Part shown: positions 45,785 through 55,273 of the stretch, in pieces
Layout of the letters: each line of letters opens with the position of its first letter
Position numbering within the stretch: the first letter of the stretch is position 1
Source: Flavobacterium sp.
GTDB lineage: Bacteria > Bacteroidota > Bacteroidia > Flavobacteriales > Flavobacteriaceae
Length of the DNA: 64,000 nucleotides
Assembly: GCA_029946065.1 (NCBI GenBank)
Contig: JAQSDU010000014.1
Coordinates: forward strand, 367,260-431,259
Reading direction: 5' to 3'
The notes under the pieces: model-generated
Database searches by the model: none
The model's input: the letters and a program-made list of their open reading frames with translations, nothing else
Told to the model about the DNA's origin: nothing
Translations under genes and position numbers: made by a program

Positions 45785-48007
45785 ATGAAAAATACTATCT
45801 CCAATTTTTTTACAGCGGTCAAAGCCGAACAGATTAAGAAAAAAGGCACGGGTTTTTATTTTAACAGTGCCATTTTTGGACTATTGTCGCCACTTTTATT
45901 TTTTACCGTTCTCGTAGTTCAGGACACCGAAGAGATTAAAGATGTGCTGCCGTTTAATTTCGTGATGAAATTTGTTGAAAATGCCGTAAATCCGTTTTCA
46001 TACTTCTTTTTCCCGTTGACGATTATCATTGTAATAAGCAGGATTACGCAAATCGACCACAGAAATGGAGGTTGGCAATTGATGGAGACGCAGCCACTCC
46101 AAAAATTCTCGATTTACTTTTCAAAGTTTACGATCGTATTGCTGGCGAATCTGTTAGCGATGGTTTCATTTTTATTGTTCTCGATACTTGCGGCTTATCT
46201 ATTGCCCTATTTTTCTACGGTTCCCGAGAATGTATCTATGTCATTTCCTTTTGTAGACATTATCCATTTGATGACGCGCGTTTTCGTCGCTTCTTTACTG
46301 ATTAGTACCGTGCAATATTTCGTTTCTGTGCTGATTCCGAGCTTTATCTGGTCGATTGTAATCGGTTTTTTCGGATTATTGCTGATGGTATTTTTAACGC
46401 CCTTCAATTTAGTACCGACATGGTATCCTTACCAGATATTGGGACAAACCGCGGCCAATACTAAAGGCAGTGATTTAGGCCATTGGTTCAATTATATTGA
46501 ATATTTCGGAATGATCTGCAGCGTTTTGCTGTTGTATATCGGCTACCAATGGTACAAATGGAAGACATTAAAAACGGCATTCGTAAGTAAATCCCGAACA
46601 TTGCCACTTGTTGTCGTTTTGGCGGTAACCGGCGGTATGATGTTTTGGTTGCTGCAACCGAATCGCATGCCTGCATACAAAAGCACGGTCATTGCAGGGA
46701 AGATTGAAAGCAAAGAACAGCTTCATTTTGTCGTAATAACCGATACTTACATTGGCGATACACTTGCCGTGATTCCGATAAAAAACAACACTTTTCAATA
46801 CAAATTTGATAAAGACGTGATTACCGATACCTACTCAATGGTCATCGACAAAAGATATGGTGCGAAATTTTTCTTCGGCAAAGGTGACAGCATTTTCGTC
46901 GACGTGAAATCCTATAAAAATAATTCCGATATTAAATTAACTGGCACCCGACTGGCAGAAAACCAAATACAAAAATCTAGCGCTGAAAGCTGGAGCATGG
47001 TAAGTTACTACATCCAGCAAAACGAAATGATGGACAAGCCCGATTTCATTCAAAAGCAACTGTATGACGAATGGAAAGAAGAAATGGCGGCTCCTGGGAA
47101 ATTTGCAACTGTCGATAATTATATTCCGAAGGAGGATTATACAACGCGTACCCAAAAGATCACGACTGTAAAATACCTCAATCTTTGGGAAATTTACCTT
47201 AAGAAACGCACGGCGCTGTATCCGGAAAAGAAAACTGTTGAAACTGCCGATTTGAAGTCGATTCGGAATAGCCTTCCGATGAATGACGAGTCATTGCTAA
47301 GCGCCAACGAATATTTTGTTTACGTAGCCTCCCAACTATCAAAGACTGTCAAAGGCGATTTAGACGATAACACCAAAGCGATTATGGCAATATCGGCGAT
47401 GCCAAAAAGCACTTTCAGGGATAAGATGCTGTTTTGCATTTTGCGCCAGAGCATAGACGAAATACCATCTTCTAAAGACCGTAGCCAATTGCTTGCCACT
47501 TATAACAATACCTTTGACAATCCGGATTACGGTAAAAAGATTACGGCCATCAACAAGATGACGGAAAGCCTTGGCAAAGGAAAAACAGCACCTCTATTTG
47601 AAGCCATGACACTTGATGGCAAACGAGTACAGCTAGCAGATTTAAAAGGCAAGCCTGTGATTATTGACGTTTGGGCAACCTGGTGCGGACCTTGTAAACA
47701 AGTTTCTCCGTACTTTGAAAAGTTCGCACTCAAATACCAGGACCAAAAAATACAGTTTCTGGCATTGAGTATAGACGAGAAACCACAAGCCTGGTACGTT
47801 GATGCCAAAAGCAAATCTAAAGCGGTAAAACAACTCCACATTACAGATATAAATAGCTTTAGTGCCGCTTATGCTGTAGAAAGCATTCCGAGATTTATAT
47901 TGATTGATGCGAACGGTAATTTCATCAATGCTAAATTGCCTTATCCAGACGAGTTGGCATTTGAGACGGCTTTGCGCAAAGCGATTGGATTGCCTGAGGA
48001 AGAATAG
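45785..48007 (+). CDS. ABC-2 permease fused to a periplasmic TlpA-like thioredoxin domain
   Basis: A single uninterrupted 740-codon frame. Residues 1-260 form an ABC-2 type permease with six hydrophobic helices (about 25-46, 70-88, 113-140, 164-185, 187-207 and 239-257). A seventh helix (273-291) follows the positively charged KWKTLKTAFVSKSR. By the positive-inside rule this puts the rest in the periplasm: a DUF4369-like strand-rich part (about 298-385), a helical region (390-595) and a thioredoxin domain with WCGPC at 633-637 and a cis-Pro site ESIPRFI. Bacteroidota usually encode TlpA-like proteins separately, with their own signal peptide. Confidence 0.9.
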   Translation: MKNTISNFFTAVKAEQIKKKGTGFYFNSAIFGLLSPLLFFTVLVVQDTEEIKDVLPFNFVMKFVENAVNPFSYFFFPLTIIIVISRITQIDHRNGGWQLMETQPLQKFSIYFSKFTIVLLANLLAMVSFLLFSILAAYLLPYFSTVPENVSMSFPFVDIIHLMTRVFVASLLISTVQYFVSVLIPSFIWSIVIGFFGLLLMVFLTPFNLVPTWYPYQILGQTAANTKGSDLGHWFNYIEYFGMICSVLLLYIGYQWYKWKTLKTAFVSKSRTLPLVVVLAVTGGMMFWLLQPNRMPAYKSTVIAGKIESKEQLHFVVITDTYIGDTLAVIPIKNNTFQYKFDKDVITDTYSMVIDKRYGAKFFFGKGDSIFVDVKSYKNNSDIKLTGTRLAENQIQKSSAESWSMVSYYIQQNEMMDKPDFIQKQLYDEWKEEMAAPGKFATVDNYIPKEDYTTRTQKITTVKYLNLWEIYLKKRTALYPEKKTVETADLKSIRNSLPMNDESLLSANEYFVYVASQLSKTVKGDLDDNTKAIMAISAMPKSTFRDKMLFCILRQSIDEIPSSKDRSQLLATYNNTFDNPDYGKKITAINKMTESLGKGKTAPLFEAMTLDGKRVQLADLKGKPVIIDVWATWCGPCKQVSPYFEKFALKYQDQKIQFLALSIDEKPQAWYVDAKSKSKAVKQLHITDINSFSAAYAVESIPRFILIDANGNFINAKLPYPDELAFETALRKAIGLPEEE

Positions 48008-48086
48008 GCTATTCTGAATGATTTTTTGATCTTTTATTTAAAGATTTCTGTTAGAGCAAAATGATAACAATTTTGAATTTTAACGC

Positions 48087-49379
48087 CTATTTTTTCAACC
48101 ACAAATTCCTAAACACCTTAAATTTGTCATAATCACTGGCTTGTTTTTCGATATTAAAATACCTGTTACCTCTTGGATCATTGCCAACACCCGCCAAATA
48201 AGCCCAGTTGCCCCAATTGCTGCTTACATCATAATCGATGAGTTGTTGTTCAAAATAAGCGGCGCCGTAACGCCAATCCAATTTTAAATCGTTGCACAAA
48301 TAACTGGCAACATTTTGACGACCACGATTGCTCATAAATCCGGTTAATTGGAGTTCGATCATATTGGCATCAATAAAATCGACTCCGGTTTTGCCCGCAA
48401 TCCATTTTTGAAGTTGGTTCGTGTTTTGATTGTTCGCAGTAATTTCTTTATCTTGAATTCCTGCTTTATGGAAAAATTTATTTTGATATTTTTTTATCAT
48501 AAACCTAAAATAATCACGCCATAGCAATTCGAAAACCAACCAATAAGTCGACTCATTTGCCGTATTAAGCGCTTCATATTTTTTAAGCGCATCATAAATA
48601 AATCGCGGCGAAATACACCCTAAAGCCAACCATGCGGAAAATTTTGAAGAATAATTTTCTCCAACCATTTCATTTCTGGTAAGTTTGTAATTAGAAATCA
48701 ATTTCGATTCAAAAAAATAATGGTTCAGTCTTTTTACCGCTTCTGATTCGCCGCCTTTAAACTGAATGGCCGCCCGAGTATCGATTTTTATAGGAATTAA
48801 ACCCAAATCTTTTAAAGTAGGCAGTATTAACGCTGGAATTTCTGGTGATTTTATCGCTGTAGGTTTATCAAATATCGGTCTGACAACGGCATCTTGTTCC
48901 GTTTTTCTTCTGAATTGGGTAAATACATCCGGAATGTCTTTTATCGAAAATGGTAGATCCTCGGCGTGATACAAAGTGCTTGTGCTGACAGTGACCATTT
49001 CGCATTGCAGTTTCCAAATGGTATTTTGCACTAATTCTTCTGTTTGCTTCTCTTCAAAGGCTACTTCCCGTTTGGCATATATTTTTTTAGCTTTGTATTG
49101 CTTGATGATTATAGGTATTTCGACTTCGGGTTTTCCTTTTACAATGAGTAAACCACTGCCCAATTTTCTCAGGTTTCTATCCAAATCCAGCAGCGATTCA
49201 AGTAAAAATTGCGCTCTAAAATTGCCTGTTTTTTTAAATCCATATTGGGTTGTTTCAAAATGGGAATCATCAAAACAATAAATTGGAATGATTTCATCAT
49301 TTTGTGTAATTGCTTTGATTAATGTTTCGTTATCATTCAATCGCAAATCGGTTTTAAACCAAACAATTGCTGTTTTCAT
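48087..49379 (-). CDS. Cryptochrome DASH
   Basis: A 430-residue FAD-binding photolyase-family protein of the DASH type. It has the N-terminal Rossmann domain (TAIVWFKTDLRLNDNETL), FAD-domain segments KFSAWLALGCISPR and WLVFELLWRDYFRF, and the C-terminal LTGFMSNRGRQNVASYLCNDL and DYDVSSNWGNWAYLAGVGNDPRG blocks diagnostic for cryptochrome DASH. These repair cyclobutane dimers in single-stranded DNA and may signal light. It is last in a reverse-strand cluster with DUF2256, a second photolyase-family gene and TIGR03643. Confidence 0.95.
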   Translation of the reverse strand: MKTAIVWFKTDLRLNDNETLIKAITQNDEIIPIYCFDDSHFETTQYGFKKTGNFRAQFLLESLLDLDRNLRKLGSGLLIVKGKPEVEIPIIIKQYKAKKIYAKREVAFEEKQTEELVQNTIWKLQCEMVTVSTSTLYHAEDLPFSIKDIPDVFTQFRRKTEQDAVVRPIFDKPTAIKSPEIPALILPTLKDLGLIPIKIDTRAAIQFKGGESEAVKRLNHYFFESKLISNYKLTRNEMVGENYSSKFSAWLALGCISPRFIYDALKKYEALNTANESTYWLVFELLWRDYFRFMIKKYQNKFFHKAGIQDKEITANNQNTNQLQKWIAGKTGVDFIDANMIELQLTGFMSNRGRQNVASYLCNDLKLDWRYGAAYFEQQLIDYDVSSNWGNWAYLAGVGNDPRGNRYFNIEKQASDYDKFKVFRNLWLKK

Positions 49380-49402
49380 AAGGCATTTTTGTTTTTTATC
49401 AA

Positions 49403-49552
49403 CTAAGCGTCATTATTTTTTTGCTTCCGGCACCTGTCGCTGCAATATTTTACTGCGTCCCAAACTCTTTCCCATTTCTTTCGCCACGAAAATGGTCTAT
49501 GGCACACTTCACAAATCTTATATGGCAAGTTTTGTTTCTTAACAGCTTTCAT
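49403..49552 (-). CDS. DUF2256 zinc-ribbon-like small protein
   Basis: A 49-residue [23 protein letters not shown], then [20 protein letters not shown], then CRKQ. Four cysteines in two CxxC/CxxxC-type pairs (CEVC and CSDRC) suggest zinc binding. This matches DUF2256, a family frequently encoded beside cryptochromes and photolyases. It sits 13 bp after the photolyase-family gene and 23 bp before cry-DASH, all one strand. Because of its length it is easily missed by ORF callers. Its function is unknown; a DNA-binding or cofactor-related role would be a guess. Confidence 0.9.
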   Translation of the reverse strand: MKAVKKQNLPYKICEVCHRPFSWRKKWERVWDAVKYCSDRCRKQKNNDA

Positions 49553-49565
49553 GCGTTGTCTTGCT

Positions 49566-51065
49566 TTATTTTCTAGTTTTCTTTTTTATATTTTTCCGAA
49601 CATTCGGATTGCTGACATGTTTGTTTAAGATGCGCTTTCCTTCGGCATTCACGGCATCTTGTTTTCTAAAACTCCATATCGTATCACTTGCAAATTTTCG
49701 TGTTTTTTCAAGATCGATTATAGGAAATGGGTAGTCTTTTCCTATTTCGCATCCATACAGTTGTTGGTCAATTAATCCCAATTTCCATGGTTCGTGAATA
49801 AGATGCGGCGGAATATTGGCCAACTCAGGCAACCATTTTTTTATAAAAATACCTTCCGGATCGTGTTCTTCTGAATTTTTTACCGGATTGTAAATTCTAA
49901 TCGTATTGATACCCGTTACGCCGGCTTGCATTTGCAATTGTGGATAGTGAATGCCGGGTTCGTAATCTAAAAACTGTCGGGCTAAAAAATGCAATTCCCG
50001 CCAATCCTGCCAAAGGTTGAATACGAAAAAAGACACCACCATAGCGCGCATTCTAAAATTGATGTAGCCTGTTGCCACTACACAACGCATACATGCATCA
50101 ACGATAGGAACGCCGGTCTTGGCTTCTTGCCACGCTTTGATGTAAATTTCATTTTTGGGCTTCACAATGGCGTCAAAGGCGCGATTAATATTTTCAAATT
50201 CCATTCGGCACTCATCTTCAAATTTTTGAATAAAATGACAGTGCCAATGCAATCTTGATATAAAATTCAGCAACGCTCTTTTGTTAAGCGCGGTGTCATA
50301 ATGTTGCATCGTATATTGATAAACCATTCGCATGCTGATGTTTCCATAAGCCAAATAAGGTGACAATCGGCTGCATCCTTTTCTGCTCAAATTAGGTTTA
50401 GAAATATGCTTGCTGTAATTGACATAACGTTCTTTTATAAAACTATCCATGTAGCGCCAAGCCCAGTATTCTCCGCCTTGTTGAAAATTTCCATTACTAG
50501 TTGTTATGGCAATTGGCAAATCCTGACCTTTAATTTCATCGTACAAATCAGTTGTCAACTTTAGAAATATTCCTTTTTTTTGGTCAAATAATTTTGGTAT
50601 TTCCAGCATTTTTATGCGCCAGCGTTCTTCCCATTTATTTCGGTTTTTCAGCTTTCTGATGATGCCATTGGTTTGAAATTCTTGCCAAATTATATGTTGC
50701 TGTTCAAAGAACTTTTGCATTGCAATATCCGTGTCGTAAGTGATTTTATTGCCAATTTCTTGATAAGAAAAAACAGTATTTATTTGATATTCTGCCGCTA
50801 ATTTTTCAAAAACCAAACCCGCTTCATTGTAAAAAATGTGCAATCGAACAGTTATTTTATCGAGTGTTTTTTGTAATTTATTAAGAGATTCATAAACAAA
50901 CCGCCAATGTCTGATATCCGAATCATCATAAGCCATCACCGAAGGTTCAAAACAATACAGCAATACAATTGGTAAGTTTTCTTGCTGCGCTGCATAGAGT
51001 GCCTCGTTGTCTATCAGGCGCAAATCTCTTTTAAACCAAACAATATTGATAGCTTGTTTTTCCAA
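49566..51065 (-). CDS. Cryptochrome/photolyase family protein
   Basis: A 499-residue FAD-domain protein. The N terminus [18 protein letters not shown] is the photolyase alpha/beta domain. The FAD domain includes [25 protein letters not shown], a [12 protein letters not shown] segment and [15 protein letters not shown]. It is distinct from the DASH protein and resembles the Bacteroidota clade usually annotated as deoxyribodipyrimidine photo-lyase. The tail is basic (NIKKKTRK). With TIGR03643 82 bp upstream and DUF2256 downstream, it forms a light-linked cluster. Confidence 0.93.
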   Translation of the reverse strand: MEKQAINIVWFKRDLRLIDNEALYAAQQENLPIVLLYCFEPSVMAYDDSDIRHWRFVYESLNKLQKTLDKITVRLHIFYNEAGLVFEKLAAEYQINTVFSYQEIGNKITYDTDIAMQKFFEQQHIIWQEFQTNGIIRKLKNRNKWEERWRIKMLEIPKLFDQKKGIFLKLTTDLYDEIKGQDLPIAITTSNGNFQQGGEYWAWRYMDSFIKERYVNYSKHISKPNLSRKGCSRLSPYLAYGNISMRMVYQYTMQHYDTALNKRALLNFISRLHWHCHFIQKFEDECRMEFENINRAFDAIVKPKNEIYIKAWQEAKTGVPIVDACMRCVVATGYINFRMRAMVVSFFVFNLWQDWRELHFLARQFLDYEPGIHYPQLQMQAGVTGINTIRIYNPVKNSEEHDPEGIFIKKWLPELANIPPHLIHEPWKLGLIDQQLYGCEIGKDYPFPIIDLEKTRKFASDTIWSFRKQDAVNAEGKRILNKHVSNPNVRKNIKKKTRK

Positions 51066-51147
51066 TTGATATTAATAATTGCTTAATATGAAATAAAAAA
51101 GTTAAATGAAATTTGATGCAATTAAAAAGAAAATAATCAATGATGTA

Positions 51148-51456
51148 TTATCGTCTTTTTGATATTTTATTGTTGGTTATAGTGCGCTGTAACTGACATT
51201 TAAACCGTGTTATACCATCAATTCGCTTGGCTAAATGTTTGGTTTTACAATTTTCCACCCTTTCACGCCACAATTTATAGCTGCTAAACTTTAACTCTTT
51301 TTTCATCAAGACTTTTACTTCAGCTTCAGACAAACCGAATTGAAATTTTATGGCATCAAAAGTAGTACGGTCTTCCCAAGCCATTTCAATGATCCTGTCT
51401 ATTGCGGCTTCAGATAAATTATTATTTTGAAATACAATATTGTTTTGTTTAATCAT
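51148..51456 (-). CDS. TIGR03643 family protein
   Basis: A 102-residue protein with the family pattern: AAIDRIIEMAWEDRTTFDAI, then an IKFQFGLSEAEVKVLMKKEL helix-turn-helix-like segment and YKLWRERV. TIGR03643 proteins are found next to photolyase/cryptochrome genes and may bind DNA; no member is biochemically characterised to my knowledge. The basic tail (CKTKHLAKR, NKISKRR) agrees with nucleic-acid contact. It is the first gene of the cluster. Confidence 0.9.
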   Translation of the reverse strand: MIKQNNIVFQNNNLSEAAIDRIIEMAWEDRTTFDAIKFQFGLSEAEVKVLMKKELKFSSYKLWRERVENCKTKHLAKRIDGITRFKCQLQRTITNNKISKRR

Positions 51457-51707
51457 TTTATATAAATATTAAACAAAAATAATCATATTTTCGATTAGTT
51501 AATCTATTAGAGCCAAATAAATAATCTGATTTCTAATTTATTGTTTTAGAAAGTCTTAAAAACAATTATGTACCATACAAAATTGACTTTCAAGCGCGAT
51601 CATGGAAAACAAAAAAGCAGCTCTTAAAGCCGCTTTATATTTGAAAACCATAAATCCAATCTTCACATTTTATTATTGAATTTTGATATTGACCGTGATT
51701 TTTAACA

Positions 51708-52754
51708 TCAAACCTCTTCCTCATCCGCAGTATGGGTTTTAGAATAATTGCGCCATTTTTCAATAACATCCTGCATATCTTGGGGAAGTTCAGTATTAAA
51801 ACGCATCATTTCGCCAGTAGTTGGGTGTACAAAACCCAGGGTCTTCGCGTGAAGCGCTTGTCTTGGTAGCGTTTTGAAACAATTGTCTATAAATTGTTTG
51901 TATTTGGTAAAAGTCGTTCCTTTCAAAATCAGATGTCCACCATAACGCTCATCGTTGAACAGCGGATGCCCGATGTGCTTCATGTGTACACGAATTTGAT
52001 GCGTTCTACCGGTTTCTAATATACAAGAAACCAAAGTCACATAACCAAAACGCTCCAAAACCTTATAATGGGTTATGGCAGGTTTTCCGATTTCTGGATC
52101 TGCAAAAACAGCCATCTGCATGCGGTCTTTTACGTGGCGTGCTATATTACCTTCGATTGTACCTTCATCTTCTTTTACGTTGCCCCAAACGAGTGCAACA
52201 TATTCACGTTCAGAAGTTTTGGCTTCGAATTGCTTGGCGAGATGGGTCATAGCAGCTTCGGTCTTGGCGATGACCAAAAGTCCGGAAGTATCTTTATCGA
52301 TGCGGTGCACGAGTCCGGGGCGTTCGCTGCTGTTCATCGGTAAATTTTCAAAATGAAATGCTAGTGCATTGACTAATGTACCAGTATAATTGCCGTGTCC
52401 TGGATGCACCACCAATCCGGGTGGCTTGTTGATGAGCAGCAAAGCAGCATCTTCATAAACAATCTCTAGGGGAATATCCTCTGGAAGTACATGATTTTCA
52501 AATGGCGGATGCGACAGCAAAATCCGGATCACATCCATCGGTTTGACCTTATAATTCGATTTTACGGGAATATCATTCACATAAATATCACCATTTTCGG
52601 CAGCATTCTGGATTTTATTGCGCGTTGCATTGGCAATTTGGCTCATCAAATATTTATCGATGCGCAAAAATGCTTGTCCTTTTGGGACTTCAAAACGGAA
52701 ATGTTCAAAGAGATCGTCTTCTGAATCTAGGTCGGGCGTGTATTCGGTGTTCAT
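51708..52754 (-). CDS. rluD: RluD-type 23S rRNA pseudouridine synthase
   Basis: The 348-residue protein has an N-terminal S4 domain (FLRIDKYLMSQIANATRNKIQNA) and the pseudouridine synthase domain with the catalytic Asp in HRIDKDTSGLL. It matches RluC/RluD enzymes that modify helix 69 or nearby sites in 23S rRNA; RluD is favoured by length and by the ETGRTHQIRVHMKHIGHPL pattern. It follows the PASTA protein gene on the same strand, with a heptamer tandem repeat in the short gap. Confidence 0.93.
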   Translation of the reverse strand: MNTEYTPDLDSEDDLFEHFRFEVPKGQAFLRIDKYLMSQIANATRNKIQNAAENGDIYVNDIPVKSNYKVKPMDVIRILLSHPPFENHVLPEDIPLEIVYEDAALLLINKPPGLVVHPGHGNYTGTLVNALAFHFENLPMNSSERPGLVHRIDKDTSGLLVIAKTEAAMTHLAKQFEAKTSEREYVALVWGNVKEDEGTIEGNIARHVKDRMQMAVFADPEIGKPAITHYKVLERFGYVTLVSCILETGRTHQIRVHMKHIGHPLFNDERYGGHLILKGTTFTKYKQFIDNCFKTLPRQALHAKTLGFVHPTTGEMMRFNTELPQDMQDVIEKWRNYSKTHTADEEEV

Positions 52755-52760
52755 TTAGAA

Positions 52761-52781
52761 TTGAAGATTGAAGATTGAAGA
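52761..52781. repeat. Tandem heptamer array (TTGAAGA)3
   Basis: Three perfect TTGAAGA units, 6 bp upstream of the rluD start codon. It is the only perfect array of the five heptamer arrays in the window. Confidence 0.65.
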
Positions 52782-52823
52782 TTCTAGGATTTAAGGTACA
52801 ACAATCTTAAATCAGATCTTTAT

Positions 52824-53414
52824 TTATTTTGTATCTGTAGAATCAACCGGCTCGTCGTCATACCCCACTTTTCCGTCACCTAAAACCAAATCAATTGTAG
52901 AAGATTTTAGTACTTTATCTCCGGCTTTCAAGTTTTTGCCGTTTTGTTTCATCTCTAGCACCATATCCTTTCCTAGATAAGGTTTGTAGGTAATTTTTCC
53001 GAGTACCAATCCTACCGATTGCAATGTAGGTTCTGCTTGGCGTAATGTTTGTTCTATTAGATTCGGAACGTGTACAGATGAAAATCCTGACGAATTGATT
53101 TTGAGGTAGATCTTACGGTTTTTCTTCACTTTTGCACCTGCCAATGGATCTTGTTTTACGATAGAAAATTTAGGAAAATCGGCTACATAATCAACCGTAT
53201 CAAGCAAAACGTAATCTAAATCGGCATCATCGAGTTTTTCTTCGGCTTGTTCAACAGTCATTTTTGCCAAGTTCGGTACCGTGATTTCTTCGCCATGATT
53301 GGTTGAAAAACTGATCCATTGCAGCAAAAGAAATCCTAAAACCAGAACAATACCAAAAGCGATTGCCAGTTGGGTAAAAAACACTTTGCTCTTTAGATAA
53401 TTGCGTAAACTCAT
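52824..53414 (-). CDS. Membrane-anchored PASTA-domain protein
   Basis: About 196 residues. One transmembrane helix (residues 14-34, LAIAFGIVLVLGFLLLQWIS) follows a short cytoplasmic end. Two PASTA domains then face the periplasm: TVPNLAKMTVEQAEEKL near 47 and VHVPNLIEQTLRQAEPTL near 117. PASTA modules bind peptidoglycan fragments. Here no kinase or transpeptidase domain is attached. Neighbours ddl (divergent) and rluD are consistent with a cell-wall locus. I use MSLRNYLKS as the start; 14 residues upstream in frame are rejected. Confidence 0.9.
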   Translation of the reverse strand: MSLRNYLKSKVFFTQLAIAFGIVLVLGFLLLQWISFSTNHGEEITVPNLAKMTVEQAEEKLDDADLDYVLLDTVDYVADFPKFSIVKQDPLAGAKVKKNRKIYLKINSSGFSSVHVPNLIEQTLRQAEPTLQSVGLVLGKITYKPYLGKDMVLEMKQNGKNLKAGDKVLKSSTIDLVLGDGKVGYDDEPVDSTDTK

Positions 53415-53494
53415 AATTGCGTTATTTCTCGCAAAGATATAAAATAGTAAAAGCAATCGGTTTCAAAAAAAATGATAATTTTGTTGGGAGAAGT

Positions 53495-53566
53495 GAGATG
53501 TTAGTATTGCGTATTGAGATGCCCAATGCCGTCTGAAGATTTCTCAATAAGCAATACTAATATCTC
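53495..53566. other. 25-bp inverted repeat upstream of ddl
   Basis: Arms 53495-53519 and 53542-53566 (left arm starts GAGATGTTAGTATTGCG) pair at 23 of 25 positions around a 22-nt loop and end 11 nt before the ddl start codon. In an mRNA that includes it, the stem would sit directly before the initiation region. Confidence 0.65.
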
Positions 53567-53577
53567 AATACTACAAA

Positions 53578-54552
53578 ATGAAAAAAATTGCCATCATAAT
53601 GGGCGGTTATTCCAGCGAATACAAAATCTCGCTTATCAGCGGAAATGTCGTATACCAGTTTCTTGACACAACCAAATTCAAAGGTTACCGCATTCATATT
53701 TTTAAAGAAAAATGGGTCTATGTTGATGAGAATGAAACTGAATTTCCTATCGATAAAAATGATTTTTCGGTGACTGTTGCCGGAACAAAAACTACTTTCG
53801 ACGCTGTTTTCAATGCTATTCACGGTACGCCGGGCGAAGATGGATTGATGCAAGCTTACTTCGAATTGCTCGGCATTCCGCAAACTTCTTGCGATTATTA
53901 CCAAGCGGCACTTACATTCAACAAACGCGATTTGCTTTCTGTTTTAAAACCTTATGGCATCAAAACCGCTACTTCTTACTACCTTAATAAAGGCGATGTT
54001 ATCAACGAAGCCGAAATTGTGAATAAAGTTGGATTGCCTTGTTTTGTAAAACCCAATAAATCGGGATCGAGTTTTGGAATTTCCAAAGTCAAAGCGGCAG
54101 ATGAATTACCAATTGCCATTGAAGTTGCCTACAAAGAAGACAACGAAATCATCATCGAAAGTTTCCTCGACGGCACCGAAGTGTCTGTGGGTGTTATCAA
54201 TTATAAAGGCACCGTAACGGTTTTACCGATAACGGAAATCGTCTCAGAAAACGACTTTTTTGATTATGAAGCCAAATATCTTGGAAAATCACAAGAAATA
54301 ACACCCGCCAGAATTTCATCCGAAATGACGGCAAAAGTTAGTGCTGTTGCCAAACGTGCTTATGAAATCTTGAAGATGAAAGGTTTTTCTCGCAGTGAAT
54401 TCATCATTGTTGATGGTGAACCACACATGCTCGAAATGAACACGATTCCGGGATTAACAACAGAAAGTTTAATTCCACAGCAGGCAAAAGCGGCTGGAAT
54501 TTCGTTAGAGGATTTGTTTACGAATGCGATTGAACTCGCCCTCAAAAAATAA
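53578..54552 (+). CDS. ddl: D-alanine--D-alanine ligase
   Basis: Ddl makes D-Ala-D-Ala for peptidoglycan. The 324-residue ATP-grasp enzyme has the N-terminal GGYSSEYKISLISG, the HGTPGEDG loop, FVKPNKSGSSFGISKV (ATP site), the EVSVGVI segment and metal ligands in MLEMNTIPGLT. The Tyr/Ser pattern around YEAKYLG fits a D-Ala-D-Ala, not D-Lac, enzyme, though this is not certain. It leads a three-gene unit with a DUF421 gene and coaD, and a hairpin lies just upstream. Confidence 0.96.
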   Translation: MKKIAIIMGGYSSEYKISLISGNVVYQFLDTTKFKGYRIHIFKEKWVYVDENETEFPIDKNDFSVTVAGTKTTFDAVFNAIHGTPGEDGLMQAYFELLGIPQTSCDYYQAALTFNKRDLLSVLKPYGIKTATSYYLNKGDVINEAEIVNKVGLPCFVKPNKSGSSFGISKVKAADELPIAIEVAYKEDNEIIIESFLDGTEVSVGVINYKGTVTVLPITEIVSENDFFDYEAKYLGKSQEITPARISSEMTAKVSAVAKRAYEILKMKGFSRSEFIIVDGEPHMLEMNTIPGLTTESLIPQQAKAAGISLEDLFTNAIELALKK

Positions 54553-54554
54553 AC

Positions 54555-55247
54555 ATGAAAGAAATCTTTGAATGGGAACGCGTATTATTTAACGAACTGC
54601 CGCTAAATTTCCTATGGGAAGTCCTTTTCAGGACTTCGATAATGTTTACGGTTTTACTGCTGACAATGAAACTCACGGGTAAACGTGGCGTCAAGCAGCT
54701 ATCTGTATTTGAAACGGTAATAATTATTGCGTTGGGCTCAGCAGCTGGTGACCCAATGTTTTATGAAGACGTCGGCATCATTCCCGCAATAACAGTTTTT
54801 ACGGTCGTTATAATAATGTACCGCGCTGTGACATGGCTCACTGGAAAAAGCACGCGTTTCGAAGAATTCATAGAAGGGAAAACAGAATGTCTGGTGCACG
54901 AAGGGAAATTCTCGATCACCACTTTCAAAAAAGAAAGTTTAGCTCAGGATGAGTTTTTCACTGAATTGCGCATCAAATCTGTCGAACATCTCGGGCAGAT
55001 CAGAAATGCCTATCTGGAAACAACTGGTGAGGTCAGTGTGTTTTATTATGAAGATCAGGACGTAAAATTCGGACTGCCGATCGTGCCGCATTTATTTAAC
55101 AGAAAAAATCAAGCAATTGCAGAAAACGGCGTTTACGCCTGTACTTTTTGTGGTCATGTCGAAACACTACAGCCGGGAAATGCTACTTGCGAAATCTGTA
55201 AAAAAAACGAATGGGTGGCAGCAATTAAAACACTTCGCATCACATAA
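54555..55247 (+). CDS. DUF421 membrane protein with C-terminal zinc ribbon
   Basis: A 230-residue protein 2 bp after ddl. Three N-terminal helices (about 22-40, 48-66 and 72-92) and the RTSIMFTVLLLTMKLTGKRG segment are typical of DUF421 (YetF/YcaP-like). The soluble part includes KSVEHLGQIRNAYLETTGEVS. The final ~45 residues contain CTFCGH and CEICKKNEW, a rubredoxin-like four-Cys metal site. The family is of unknown function; in Bacillus it is linked to spore and envelope properties. The tight spacing to ddl suggests a cell-envelope role. Confidence 0.88.
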   Translation: MKEIFEWERVLFNELPLNFLWEVLFRTSIMFTVLLLTMKLTGKRGVKQLSVFETVIIIALGSAAGDPMFYEDVGIIPAITVFTVVIIMYRAVTWLTGKSTRFEEFIEGKTECLVHEGKFSITTFKKESLAQDEFFTELRIKSVEHLGQIRNAYLETTGEVSVFYYEDQDVKFGLPIVPHLFNRKNQAIAENGVYACTFCGHVETLQPGNATCEICKKNEWVAAIKTLRIT

Positions 55248-55273
55248 TATTAAATTTTGATACTATTCATAAT

